A stretch of DNA of 64,000 nucleotides from DASXSB01 sp036506275 (GTDB lineage Bacteria > Methylomirabilota > Methylomirabilia > Rokubacteriales > CSP1-6), in NCBI GenBank assembly GCA_036506275.1, contig DASXSB010000148.1, forward strand, positions 30,000 through 93,999, in the 5' to 3' direction. Below the pieces are notes generated by a model. That model had not been told where the DNA came from. It searched no databases and saw nothing but the letters and a program-made list of their open reading frames with translations. A program made the translations under genes and the position numbers. The first letter of the stretch is position 1, and each line of letters opens with the position of its first letter. This document shows, piece after piece, positions 1 to 10,753 of the stretch.

Positions 1-170
1 ACAAGAACACTCAAGGCAAGTCCTTCGAGGATCCGCTGTGGGCGCTCCTGCAGCACGTGGCGAACCATGCCACGCATCACCGCAGCGAGGTCGCCACCAT
101 GCTCACGATGCTGAGCGGATCGCCGCCGTCGACGGACATCATCACGTTCCATCGCACGACGCCGGCGTGA
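1..170 (+). CDS. DinB-family protein, C-terminal fragment
   Basis: The window opens inside a gene read in the frame starting at base 3 and ending with TGA at 168-170. About 55 residues are visible. They include H-V-A-N-H-A-T-H-H-R followed by a Leu-rich helix and an S-G-S-P-P-S-T-D segment, which resembles the last helix of DinB/YfiT-like four-helix proteins, where the paired His residues bind a metal ion. The family includes thiol-dependent transferases and many proteins of unknown substrate. The 5' part lies outside the window, so function cannot be narrowed. It converges on rpoD and shares a terminator with it. Confidence 0.6.
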   Translation, partial: KNTQGKSFEDPLWALLQHVANHATHHRSEVATMLTMLSGSPPSTDIITFHRTTPA

Positions 171-193
171 CCCGACGCCCGTAGAGACGACGG

Positions 194-221
194 AGGCCGC
201 GGCCCTCACGAGCCGCGGCCT
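194..221. terminator. Hairpin terminator between convergent genes
   Basis: AGGCCGCGGC (194-203) pairs perfectly with GCCGCGGCCT (212-221) around an 8-nt loop and is followed by TTC. It lies between the DinB-like stop and the rpoD stop, so it could serve both strands. The same 10-bp stem recurs at 61703-61728, also after a gene end. Confidence 0.7.
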
Positions 222-247
222 TCTCGACGCCCACGCGAGGGGCGGCG

Positions 248-1753
<1,506 letters not shown>

Positions 1754-1922
1754 TTCACCGGTCTTCGTATTTCTGCCTCGCCGTCAGCTGTTGAGATGCC
1801 GAAGCCTCGATAGTCGTTTCTTTCTCGCGACTTCGATACAAGATTTGAGCCAACGCGTCGTTGTTTTTCGTAAGGGCTTGTAAGAACTGCCGCTCCCTTC
1901 GCGTACGGCCGCATCGGCCGAG

Positions 1923-1951
1923 TTGAGACTGAGCATCCCTGTTCATCTATT
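1923..1951 (+). promoter_or_regulatory. Candidate sigma-70 promoter for cinA
   Basis: TTGAGA (1923-1928), a 17-nt spacer and TCTATT (1946-1951) lie in the unusually A+T-rich 245-bp gap (1754-1998) between divergent rpoD and cinA. The predicted start near 1958 gives a leader of about 40 nt before the ATG at 1999. The same gap must also hold the rpoD promoter, which I could not assign. Confidence 0.5.
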
Positions 1952-1998
1952 CAGCGGTTAATTGCTCTGCTAACATGCAGCGCGCGAGGGGGTCCCGC

Positions 1999-3207
1999 AT
2001 GCAGGCCGAGGTCGTCGCGGTCGGCTCCGAGCTGCTGCTCGGCCAGATCGTCGACACGAATTCCGCCGTGATCGCACGGCACCTTGCATCAATCGGGTTG
2101 AACCTTTTTTACAAGACGACCGTGGGCGACAATCTCGCCCGGGTCACCGCCGTTCTTCGCCAGGCCCTGGACCGCTCCGATATCGTCATCACCACCGGCG
2201 GCATCGGTCCCACCGCGGACGACATCACCCGCGAAGCGGTAGCGGCGGCGACAGGCCGCGAGCTGGTGTTCTCGGACGTGCTGATGGGGCAGATCGAGGC
2301 GTACTTCGCCTCCCGCGGGTTCACGCTCTCCCCCTCGAATCGTCGCCAGGCCTATATCCCGAGCGGAGCGATCCCCGTCGAAAACCCGGTGGGAACGGCG
2401 CCCGCCTTCTTCGTGGAGCACGGCGAAAGAACCGTCATCACACTGCCCGGCGTTCCCCGGGAAATGGAATATCTGCTCGTGAGCCGCGCCGTGCCGTATC
2501 TCCGTGAGAGGTATGGCATCAAGGGTGAGATTCGTCTGCGGGTCCTCAAGGTCGTCGGTCTCGGCGAGAGCCGGGTGGGCGAGCTCCTCTCGGACTTCAT
2601 GGAAAGTACCGGTAATCCGACGGTCGGCACCGTCGCCCACCTGGGCCAGGTCGACGTGCGCATCGGCGCCAAGGGGCTCGACGCCGCCGATGCCGAGGGC
2701 CTCATCGAGCCCGCGGAAGCCGAGATCCGTTCGCGTCTGGGCGACGCCGTCTTCGGCGCCGACGAGCAGACGCTCGAGGGCGAGGTGGCGAGCCGGCTTC
2801 GCCGCGCCGGGACGCGGCTGGCGCTCGTGGAGGGCGGCACGGCCGGCGTCGCCAGCGAGCGACTGGCGGGAGCCGGCGCTGATGTCTTTGCCGGCAGTGT
2901 CGTGCTCACCGACACCGCGGGCGCGGGACGACTTGGTGTCTCCGTCGCCACCGCGGCCGAGCCCGAGGCGCGCGCGGGAGAGCTGGCGGCGGCGGTGGCG
3001 CGGTGGGCGGGTGTCGCCGTCGGTGCCGCGAGCTGGTTCGAGGACGTGCGCGACGCCACGCCGCCCATCACGCGCGTCGGCCTCGGCGTGGTGACGCCGG
3101 CCGGCACGGCGACGCGCGAGTATCGGCTCGGCGGCGACCGCCCGTCCATGCGCATTCGCGCGGCCACGTTGCTCCTGGACCATGTGCGCCGCGCGCTCTC
3201 GCATTGA
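1999..3207 (+). CDS. cinA: CinA-family protein with degenerate deamidase domain
   Basis: CinA proteins join an N-terminal molybdopterin-binding-like (MoCF/COG1058) domain, often an ADP-ribose pyrophosphatase, to a C-terminal NMN deamidase (PncC) domain. Residues 1 to ~170 match well: A-V-G-S-E-L-L-L-G-Q-I-V-D-T-N-S, then T-T-G-G-I-G-P-T-A-D-D, and the P-G-V-P-R-E-M loop. The C-terminal ~150 residues have the right length, but the catalytic E-S-x-T-G-G motif reads E-G-G-T-A-G (278-283), so the nucleophilic Ser is Gly. The downstream Tyr/Lys region is also changed (V-V-L-T-D-T-A-G-A-G). The deamidase half is probably inactive. I chose the ATG at 1999 because GAGGGGG lies 6 nt upstream; an in-frame ATG at 1975 would add 8 residues. 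Confidence 0.9.
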   Translation: MQAEVVAVGSELLLGQIVDTNSAVIARHLASIGLNLFYKTTVGDNLARVTAVLRQALDRSDIVITTGGIGPTADDITREAVAAATGRELVFSDVLMGQIEAYFASRGFTLSPSNRRQAYIPSGAIPVENPVGTAPAFFVEHGERTVITLPGVPREMEYLLVSRAVPYLRERYGIKGEIRLRVLKVVGLGESRVGELLSDFMESTGNPTVGTVAHLGQVDVRIGAKGLDAADAEGLIEPAEAEIRSRLGDAVFGADEQTLEGEVASRLRRAGTRLALVEGGTAGVASERLAGAGADVFAGSVVLTDTAGAGRLGVSVATAAEPEARAGELAAAVARWAGVAVGAASWFEDVRDATPPITRVGLGVVTPAGTATREYRLGGDRPSMRIRAATLLLDHVRRALSH

Positions 3208-3276
3208 CAGGACCGGCACCCGCGCGTTAGAAGCGAGGTGCATGCAGTCGCACACCGGCCGTGGGCGGGCGCGGTG

Positions 3277-4709
<1,433 letters not shown>

Positions 4710-4713
<4 letters not shown>

Positions 4714-5432
4714 CGCACCCGCGGTGGTCGATCGTCGTCCCCGCCTTCAACGAAGCGCGCCGGCTGCCGCCTCATCTCGACGAGATCGTCGCCTACTTCG
4801 ACGCGCGCGACGAGCCCTACGAGGTGCTCGTGGTCGACGACGGGAGCTCGGACGGCACCGCGGACGTGGTGGAGACGCTCGCGCAACGTCACCCGGCCCT
4901 CCGCGTCCTGCGCATGCCATACAACCAGGGCAAGGGCGCGGCCGTGCGGAAGGGGATGCTCGCCGCGGACGGTCTCTATCGTCTGTTCACCGATGCCGAC
5001 GGCGCCACCCCGATTTTCGAGCTGCCGCGCCTGGAGGCCGCGCTCATGCGCGGCGCCGACGTCGCGATCGGCTCCCGCGCGCTGCCGGAGCCGGGGGTGG
5101 CGGTGGTGGCGCGGGCGCATCGAGTGGCGGCGGGCCGGGTGTTCAGCTGGATGGTGGGCCGGCTCGGGGTGCGAGGCGTGGCCGATTCGCAGTGCGGGTT
5201 CAAGGCCTTCACGGCGAAAGCGGCGAATCAGCTCTTCGGCCGGCTCGTGACGCGGGGCTTCGGCTTCGACGTGGAGGTGCTCCTGCGCGCGCAGGCGGAG
5301 CGCTACGTGATCGAGGAAGTCGCCGTCAACTGGTCGGATCGGGCCGAGAGCAAGGTCGGCGTCCTCCGCGACGGCCCCCGCATGCTCGCGGAGATTCTCA
5401 AAGCGCGTATCGAGGTGGCGAGGAAGTGGTGA
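4710..5432 (+). CDS. Family 2 glycosyltransferase, dolichyl-phosphate sugar synthase type
   Basis: A 240-aa GT-A fold enzyme likely to transfer a sugar from a nucleotide sugar to a lipid (polyprenyl) phosphate. It opens with W-S-I-V-V-P-A-F-N-E-A-R-R and has V-V-D-D-G-S-S-D-G-T, then F-T-D-A-D-G-A-T as the DxD-like metal site, and a D-S-Q-C-G-F-K-A-F segment typical of Alg5/Dpm1 relatives. No membrane helices are evident, so it would be peripheral to the inner face of the membrane. GTG start at 4710 overlaps the malic enzyme stop. A polyprenyl-phosphate sugar could feed the GT39-like membrane transferase at 6980; that link is inference from proximity. Confidence 0.85.
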
Positions 5433-6574
5433 CACGGGCGCGGCGCACGGTCGACGTCGAGCCGTTCCTGGCGGTGGAGGTCGGGGAGCGCGCGCAGGCG
5501 CTCGAGCGTGCCGGCGCCGACGTCGTCCACCTCGAGTTCGGCGAGCCCGACTTCGAGGCGCCGCCGGCGGTGCGGGAAGCGGCCGAGAAGGCGCTCAAGG
5601 ACGGGCGGACGCGCTACACGCACAGCCTCGGCATCGTGCCTCTGCGGGAGGCGATCGCCGAGCACTACGCGACGACATACGGCGTCACGGTATCGCCGGA
5701 CGCGATTCTCGTCACGCCCGGCACGTCGCCGGCCATGCTCCTGCTCTTCGGCCACCTGCTCGACGCCGGCGACGAGGTGATCCTGAGCGATCCGCATTAC
5801 GCGTGCTATCCCAACTTCATTCGTTACGCGGAAGGCGTGCCGGTGACGGTGGACGTCCTCGAGGAGGACGGCTTCCAGTTTCAGGTGGACGCGATCCGCG
5901 CCCGCCTGGGAGCGCGCACGCGCGCCATCATGGTGAACTCGCCCGCGAACCCGACGGGGGCGGTGCTCGCGCCCGAGCGACTGGCCGCGGTGGCGCAGCT
6001 CGGGCCGATCGTCGTCTCCGACGAGATCTACCACGGTCTCAGCTACGCGGGGCGCGATCGCACCATCCTCGAGTACACCGATCGCGCGTTCGTGCTCAAC
6101 GGCTTCTCGAAGGCGTTCGCGATGACGGGCTGGCGTCTCGGCTACGTGATCGGGCCGCCCGCGCGCATCCGCGCCCTCCAGACGCTGTTCGGCAACTTCT
6201 TCATCTCCACCAACGAGTTCGTGCAGTGGGCGGGCGTGGCCGCGCTGCGGGAGGCGGGGGAGGACGCCCGGCGGTTCCGCGCGATCTTCGACGAGCGGCG
6301 CCGGCTGATGATCGACGGGCTGCGCGCGATCGGCCTCGGCGTCGGCTTCGAGCCCACGGGCGCCTTCTACGTGCTCGCCAACGCCCGGCGCTTCACGCGG
6401 GATTCCGTGCGCTTCGCCTACGAAATCTTGGAGGACGCGCACGTGGCGGTGACCCCGGGTGCTGCCTTCGGCGCCAACGCCGAGGGCTACCTGCGCTTTT
6501 CCTACGCGGCCTCACCGGACCGCATCCAGGAAGGACTCCGTCGCCTCCGCCGCTTTCTGGAGGCGCGCCGGTGA
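5429..6574 (+). CDS. Class I/II pyridoxal-phosphate aminotransferase
   Basis: A fold-type I aminotransferase of the aspartate aminotransferase (AspC/PatA) group, 381 aa. Visible hallmarks are H-L-E-F-G-E-P-D-F near the N-terminus, S-P-A-N-P-T-G with the conserved Asn, V-S-D-E-I-Y-H for the cofactor-contacting Asp/Tyr, the Schiff-base Lys in G-F-S-K-A-F-A-M-T-G-W-R, and a C-terminal R-F-S-Y-A segment whose Arg binds the substrate carboxylate. Substrate cannot be assigned from sequence alone; aspartate or an aromatic/branched amino acid are possible. Two GTG codons (5426, 5429) could start it; 5429 gives the GTGA overlap used by its neighbours. Confidence 0.88.
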   Translation: MTRARRTVDVEPFLAVEVGERAQALERAGADVVHLEFGEPDFEAPPAVREAAEKALKDGRTRYTHSLGIVPLREAIAEHYATTYGVTVSPDAILVTPGTSPAMLLLFGHLLDAGDEVILSDPHYACYPNFIRYAEGVPVTVDVLEEDGFQFQVDAIRARLGARTRAIMVNSPANPTGAVLAPERLAAVAQLGPIVVSDEIYHGLSYAGRDRTILEYTDRAFVLNGFSKAFAMTGWRLGYVIGPPARIRALQTLFGNFFISTNEFVQWAGVAALREAGEDARRFRAIFDERRRLMIDGLRAIGLGVGFEPTGAFYVLANARRFTRDSVRFAYEILEDAHVAVTPGAAFGANAEGYLRFSYAASPDRIQEGLRRLRRFLEARR

Positions 6575-6990
6575 CGACCGCGTGCGTCGCGTGCGACAAA
6601 TCGTGGCCGGCGAGCGAGGCGCGCATCGCGGGCTTCCGCCTCAGCGACGCCTACCTGCATCACGACCAGAGCTTCACGGGGTGGACGGTGCTCGTGCTGC
6701 GGCGTCACGCCACCGAGCTGTTCGAGCTGACGCCAGGCGAGCGGGCGGAGCTCATCGAGGAGGTGAGCGCGCTCGCGCGCGCCGTCGCCGCCGCCTTCGA
6801 CGCGCGCAAGGTCAACTACGCGCTCCTCGGCAACCAGCTTCCGCACATCCACTGGCACATCATCCCGCGCGCCGCCGACGATCCCGACCGCGGCGTCCCG
6901 CCGTGGAGCGTGGCGCGCGCGCCCGTCACGCTCGACATCGGCGAGCGCGACGCGCGCATCGCCCGCGTCCGGGACGCCCTTGCGCGCTGA
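6571..6990 (+). CDS. HIT-family nucleotide hydrolase/transferase
   Basis: Histidine-triad protein of 139 aa. The diagnostic H-phi-H-phi-H-phi-phi motif reads H-I-H-W-H-I-I at about residues 92-98, where the middle His is the expected nucleophile on nucleotide alpha-phosphates. An N-terminal C-V-A-C pair resembles the zinc-binding pair of some family members, though the other zinc ligands are not obvious. HIT enzymes hydrolyse phosphoramidates or dinucleoside polyphosphates; the precise substrate is unknown here. GTG start overlaps the aminotransferase stop by GTGA. Confidence 0.88.
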   Translation: MTTACVACDKSWPASEARIAGFRLSDAYLHHDQSFTGWTVLVLRRHATELFELTPGERAELIEEVSALARAVAAAFDARKVNYALLGNQLPHIHWHIIPRAADDPDRGVPPWSVARAPVTLDIGERDARIARVRDALAR

Positions 6991-9163
6991 CGGGCGCCTC
7001 GGGTGGGGGCCCGGCCGCCTGAGCCGGACCCAGCACGCGCGCGGCGGGTGGGCGCTCGTCGCCGCCGCCTTCCTCGTGGTGGCGGCGGTGGCGGGAATCT
7101 GGCTTGCGCTCGATCGCCGGCCGCCGGAGTGGGATCACGCCAACCACCTCGAGCGCGCGGTGCTCTGCGGCCGTGACCTCACCCGCGGCGACGTCACGGC
7201 CGCCCTCGACCGCTCGTCTTTCTATCCGCCGCTGGTGCCGTGCGCGGCCGGCCTCGCCTATCGACTCCTTCCGACGGACGTGGTGACGGCGCAGATCGTC
7301 GTGCTCGCCTTCCTGGCCCTCGGGATGATCGCCATCCACGTCCTCGCCCGTGACGTCGGCGGTCGCTTCGCGGGCGTGATGGCGGCGTCCGTCTTCGCCT
7401 TCGCCCCCTTCGTCGTCTACTCCGCCTTGCGGTTCCAGCTCGACCTCCCGCTCGCCGCCCTCGTCGTGGTGGCCGTCCTCGCCCTCCTGAGAGCGGACGG
7501 CTTCCAGCGTTTCGGATGGTCGGTGGCGGCGGGGGTCGTGCTCGGACTCGGAATGCTGACGAAGCCGCCCTTCGTGGTCTACGTGATGACGCCGCTCGCC
7601 GTGCTGCTGATACGCGTGCGCAGCGGCGCCGCCGCCCTCAACGCCGCCCTCGCCCTCGTGTTGGCGGCGGCGATGAGCATCCCCTGGTACGGGCCGCGGC
7701 TCATGGCGCTCCCGCTCCAGATTGCGAACCGCTCGTTCAAGCAGGCGGCGGAGTCGGGGCACCCGCCCCCGTTCACGTGGGCCGCGCTCACGATCTATCC
7801 GCGGGAGTTCGTCACGCAGTTCGGCGTGGTGGCGGTCCTGCTGTTCGCGGTCGGGCTCGTGGTGATGCTCGGGCGGCGGCGATGGCTGCTGGTGGCGTCG
7901 CTGCTGGTGCCGTTCCTGGTCTTCGAGCTGATCCAGAACAAGAATCCGCGCTACACGCTCCCGCTTCTTCCGCTCGCCGCCGTCTTTGCCGGCGTGGCCG
8001 CCGGCGCCGCCCCTCGGTGGCTGCGGACGCCGCTGGCGGCGGTGGTGCTTCTCGCCGGCGCCCTCCAGATCAGCGTCACCGCCTTCGGGTTTCCGCGCGA
8101 CGCTTCCGTTCCCGGCCTCGGCGTGCCGGTGGCGGAAGCGGCGCCGCCCCTCCGCGAGCAGTGGCCGGTGCGCGACGTCCTCGCCGCCATCGCGCGTGAC
8201 GGCGGCCGGGCGGGGGCGACCGTGAGCGTGATCCCCAACCACATCTTCTTCTCCGTCTCGAACTTCCGGTACTACGCGCTCCGCGACGGTCTGCCCCTGC
8301 GCTTCCTGCGCGCGTGGGAGGGCGAGCCGCTCGGCATCGACTACATGGTCCTCAAATCGGGCGACGTGGGACCGTCGTGGACCGCCGAGAAACCACGTCG
8401 TGTTGAAGCGCGTTTCACGAGCGATCCCTACCTGGCGCGCGTCTATCCGGTGATCGGGGAGTTTCGTCTCCCGGACGGCTCTCTCGCTACCCTGCGCGTG
8501 CGACGGGTGCCGGCGGACCTCGAGGCCGCCCCCGACGACGTCGCCCGCGCGCTGGAGAATGCGGTCACGGCCGCCCTGCCGGCGGTGGCGCGCGACGTGG
8601 AGGCGCTCCGCGTCGGGCTCGACTACGACTCCGCCATCCTGCGCGGCGTGGTACGACGCGTGGACATCACGGCCGGCGCCGCCACCGTGGCCGAGTTCGC
8701 GCGCCCGGACGCGGCGCGTCTCCGCCTCCACGACCTCCGCCTCGTCCTCACCGACGTGATCGTCGATCCCTTGCGCGCGCTGAAAGCGGGAGGCCTGCAG
8801 CCGCTCGACGTCGGGCGTCTCCGCATCGATCGCGCCACCGTCACCGCCGCCGATTTCCAGGCGTTCCTCGCCGGGCTCCGCAAGTTCCGCCCCAGCCTGA
8901 GCCTGGAGCCGGGCGCGCTCGCGTTCGCCCTCCACCAGCCTGGCCCCGACGTCACGGGTCGCGTGCGTCTCAGCGCCGCGCGCGCTCCCTTCGCGGTCAC
9001 GGCCGAAGACGTCCGTCTCGGCGCCATCGCGTTGCCACCGTTGCTCGTGAACTGGGTGATGCGCGGCCTCGACCCCTCCGCCCGGATCGCGAGCCGGCTG
9101 CCGATCCCGGTGGAGTTGGGACGGATCGTCGTCACGCCCTCCGCCATCCAGGTCGGCGACTAG
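6980..9163 (+). CDS. GT39-like membrane glycosyltransferase fused to LmeA-like (DUF2993) domain
   Basis: A 727-aa, two-part protein. Residues ~25-370 form about ten hydrophobic segments with an acidic site after the first helix (P-P-E-W-D-H-A-N-H), as in GT39/ArnT-type transferases that use polyprenyl-phosphate sugars on the outer side of the membrane. The part to ~500 is an exported soluble domain with N-H-I-F-F-S-V-S-N-F-R-Y-Y. From ~515 to the end the pattern resembles LmeA/DUF2993, lipid-binding proteins best known from mycobacterial lipomannan synthesis (R-G-V-V-R-R-V-D-I, L-H-D-L-R-L-V-L-T-D-V, V-T-A-A-D-F-Q-A-F). I do not know this fusion as a standard architecture. TTG start at 6980 overlaps the HIT gene by 11 nt; no other start is near. 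Substrate unknown. Confidence 0.75.
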   Translation: MRADGRLGWGPGRLSRTQHARGGWALVAAAFLVVAAVAGIWLALDRRPPEWDHANHLERAVLCGRDLTRGDVTAALDRSSFYPPLVPCAAGLAYRLLPTDVVTAQIVVLAFLALGMIAIHVLARDVGGRFAGVMAASVFAFAPFVVYSALRFQLDLPLAALVVVAVLALLRADGFQRFGWSVAAGVVLGLGMLTKPPFVVYVMTPLAVLLIRVRSGAAALNAALALVLAAAMSIPWYGPRLMALPLQIANRSFKQAAESGHPPPFTWAALTIYPREFVTQFGVVAVLLFAVGLVVMLGRRRWLLVASLLVPFLVFELIQNKNPRYTLPLLPLAAVFAGVAAGAAPRWLRTPLAAVVLLAGALQISVTAFGFPRDASVPGLGVPVAEAAPPLREQWPVRDVLAAIARDGGRAGATVSVIPNHIFFSVSNFRYYALRDGLPLRFLRAWEGEPLGIDYMVLKSGDVGPSWTAEKPRRVEARFTSDPYLARVYPVIGEFRLPDGSLATLRVRRVPADLEAAPDDVARALENAVTAALPAVARDVEALRVGLDYDSAILRGVVRRVDITAGAATVAEFARPDAARLRLHDLRLVLTDVIVDPLRALKAGGLQPLDVGRLRIDRATVTAADFQAFLAGLRKFRPSLSLEPGALAFALHQPGPDVTGRVRLSAARAPFAVTAEDVRLGAIALPPLLVNWVMRGLDPSARIASRLPIPVELGRIVVTPSAIQVGD

Positions 9164-9823
9164 GTGGCGCGAGAGACGCTCGACGCCAGGCGCGCCCGCG
9201 CGCGCAAGATCCTCGACAAGCTCGAGCGCGCTTATCCCGACGCGAAGATCGCGCTCGAGTTCAAGACGCCGCTCGAGCTGTTGGTGGCGACCATCCTGTC
9301 CGCGCAGTACACCGACGAACGCGTCAACATCGTGACGCGCTCCCTCTTCCGCACCTACCGCACCGCCGACGACTATGCGAAGGCGGATCCCGGCGTTCTC
9401 GAAGAGGCGATCAAGTCCACCGGCTTCTTCCGCGCCAAGACGAAGTCGATCATCGGGATGGCGCGTGGTCTTCTCGAGAAGCACGGTGGTGAGGTGCCGC
9501 GGGAGCGCGAGGGGCTCATGGCGCTGCCCGGTGTCGGCCTCAAGACGGCCAACGTCGTGCTCGGGAACGCGTTCGCCGAGCCGGCGATCGCGGTCGATAC
9601 CCATGTCTTCCGCGTCTCCCAGCGCCTCGGTCTGGCCCGCTCCGAAGATCCCGACGTCATCCATGACCAGCTCGTGACGGTGCTACCGCGGCCGCGCTGG
9701 ACTCGCGCCAGCCACCTCTTCCAGGCGCACGGACGGCGGACGTGCACCGCCCGCAAGCCCGCCTGCCCCGTGTGCCCCGTGCGTGCGCTCTGCCCGTGGC
9801 CGGGCAAGACCCGCCCCGCTTAG
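9164..9823 (+). CDS. nth: Endonuclease III
   Basis: Bifunctional DNA glycosylase/AP lyase that removes oxidised pyrimidines in base-excision repair; 219 aa. The helix-hairpin-helix L-P-G-V-G-L-K-T-A-N carries the catalytic Lys, and the catalytic Asp sits in A-V-D-T-H-V-F-R-V. A [4Fe-4S] loop is complete at the C-terminus: C194, C201, C204 and C210 with C-x6-C-x2-C-x5-C spacing. GTG start directly abuts the preceding TAG. Confidence 0.96.
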   Translation: MARETLDARRARARKILDKLERAYPDAKIALEFKTPLELLVATILSAQYTDERVNIVTRSLFRTYRTADDYAKADPGVLEEAIKSTGFFRAKTKSIIGMARGLLEKHGGEVPREREGLMALPGVGLKTANVVLGNAFAEPAIAVDTHVFRVSQRLGLARSEDPDVIHDQLVTVLPRPRWTRASHLFQAHGRRTCTARKPACPVCPVRALCPWPGKTRPA

Positions 9824-9833
9824 CCTCTCCGGT

Positions 9834-9862
9834 TTGACACCCGGTACCTTTTCTATTAGTGT
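9834..9862 (+). promoter_or_regulatory. Candidate promoter for rplM-rpsI
   Basis: A consensus TTGACA (9834-9839) is followed after 17 nt by TAGTGT (9857-9862) in the A+T-rich gap after nth. The leader of about 50 nt to rplM contains AAGGGG 5 nt before the ATG at 9920. The -35 is strong, the -10 is weak. Confidence 0.55.
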
Positions 9863-9919
9863 ATGGCGTTGCGAATTTTCAGGTTTCAGGCCCACTTAGC
9901 ACGGTCGTAAGGGGACACG

Positions 9920-10351
9920 ATGCCGACGCTGATTCCGAGCGAATCCGAGATCACGCGCAGCTGGTTCGTGGTGGACGCGGAGGGGAAGGTGCTGGGGCGT
10001 CTCGCCGCCCGCGTCGCCGCCGTCCTGCGCGGCAAGCACAAGCCCACCTTCACGCCGCACCTCGACGTCGGCGATCACGTGGTGGTGGTCAACGCCGAGA
10101 AAGTCCATCTCACGGGGCGGAAGCGGGAGGACAAGCTGTACCGCTGGCACTCCGGGTACATCGGCGGACTTCGCGAAGTGTCCGCGGACAAGATGCTGAG
10201 GACGCACCCCGAGCGGGTCATCGAGTGGGCCGTGCAGGGCATGCTGCCGAAGAATCGTCTCGGACGTGCGATGGGCAAGAAGCTGAAGGTCTATCGCGGG
10301 GCCGATCATCCGCACCAGGCGCAGCAGCCAAAGACGTTGGAGGTCCGGTGA
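9920..10351 (+). CDS. rplM: 50S ribosomal protein L13
   Basis: Large-subunit assembly protein bound to 23S rRNA, 143 aa, the family's usual length. Recognised from S-W-F-V-V-D-A-E-G-K-V-L-G-R-L-A near the N-terminus, the G-D-H-V-V-V-V-N-A-E-K-V strand, and M-L-P-K-N-R-L-G-R-A-M. ATG at 9920 follows AAGGGG. It pairs with rpsI downstream through a TGATG overlap, the standard L13-S9 operon. Confidence 0.98.
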   Translation: MPTLIPSESEITRSWFVVDAEGKVLGRLAARVAAVLRGKHKPTFTPHLDVGDHVVVVNAEKVHLTGRKREDKLYRWHSGYIGGLREVSADKMLRTHPERVIEWAVQGMLPKNRLGRAMGKKLKVYRGADHPHQAQQPKTLEVR

Positions 10352-10746
10352 TGGCCGTGCTCGACAAGTTCTATGGCACCGGCCGCCGCAAGACCTCGGT
10401 GGCGCGCGTGTGGATCCGCCCCGGCGCCGGTCGCATCGTGGTCAACCGGCGCGCGTTCGACGACTTCTTCCCGCGCGAAACGCTGCGGATGATCATCGCG
10501 CAGCCCTTCCAGGTCACGAACACGGCCGGGCAGTTCGACGTCTTCGTGAGCGTGGCCGGCGGCGGTCCCACCGGTCAGGCGGGCGCGGTGCGACACGGCA
10601 TCGCGCGCGCCCTCGTACGGTTCGACGAGAAGCTGCGCCAGGCGCTCAAGAAGGCAGGCCTGCTCACGCGCGACCCGCGCATGCGCGAGCGCAAGAAATA
10701 CGGTCAGCCCGGCGCCCGGCAGAAGTTCCAGTATTCGAAGCGGTAA
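10351..10746 (+). CDS. rpsI: 30S ribosomal protein S9
   Basis: Small-subunit protein whose basic C-terminal tail reaches the P-site tRNA; 131 aa. Shows Y-G-T-G-R-R-K-T-S-V-A-R-V at the start, G-Q-A-G-A-V-R-H-G-I-A-R-A-L in the core, and the family's terminal Q-F-S/Y-S-K-R (here F-Q-Y-S-K-R). ATG overlaps the rplM stop by one base. argC follows after 7 nt, so arginine genes probably share its transcript. Confidence 0.98.
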   Translation: MAVLDKFYGTGRRKTSVARVWIRPGAGRIVVNRRAFDDFFPRETLRMIIAQPFQVTNTAGQFDVFVSVAGGGPTGQAGAVRHGIARALVRFDEKLRQALKKAGLLTRDPRMRERKKYGQPGARQKFQYSKR

Positions 10747-10753
10747 CTCCGGA

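Noticed and set aside
1755..1946. A 63-codon open frame on the minus strand ending 4 nt before the rpoD start, which could be an upstream leader peptide.
   Set aside because: No ribosome-binding site, no recognisable motif, low-GC composition unlike coding sequence here, and it overlaps the likely promoter region of rpoD and cinA.
6926..9664. A 900-codon open frame antisense to the GT39-LmeA and nth genes.
   Set aside because: Long antisense frames are expected at this G+C content; the plus-strand genes have clear motifs and the antisense translation is Arg/His/Gly-rich without any.
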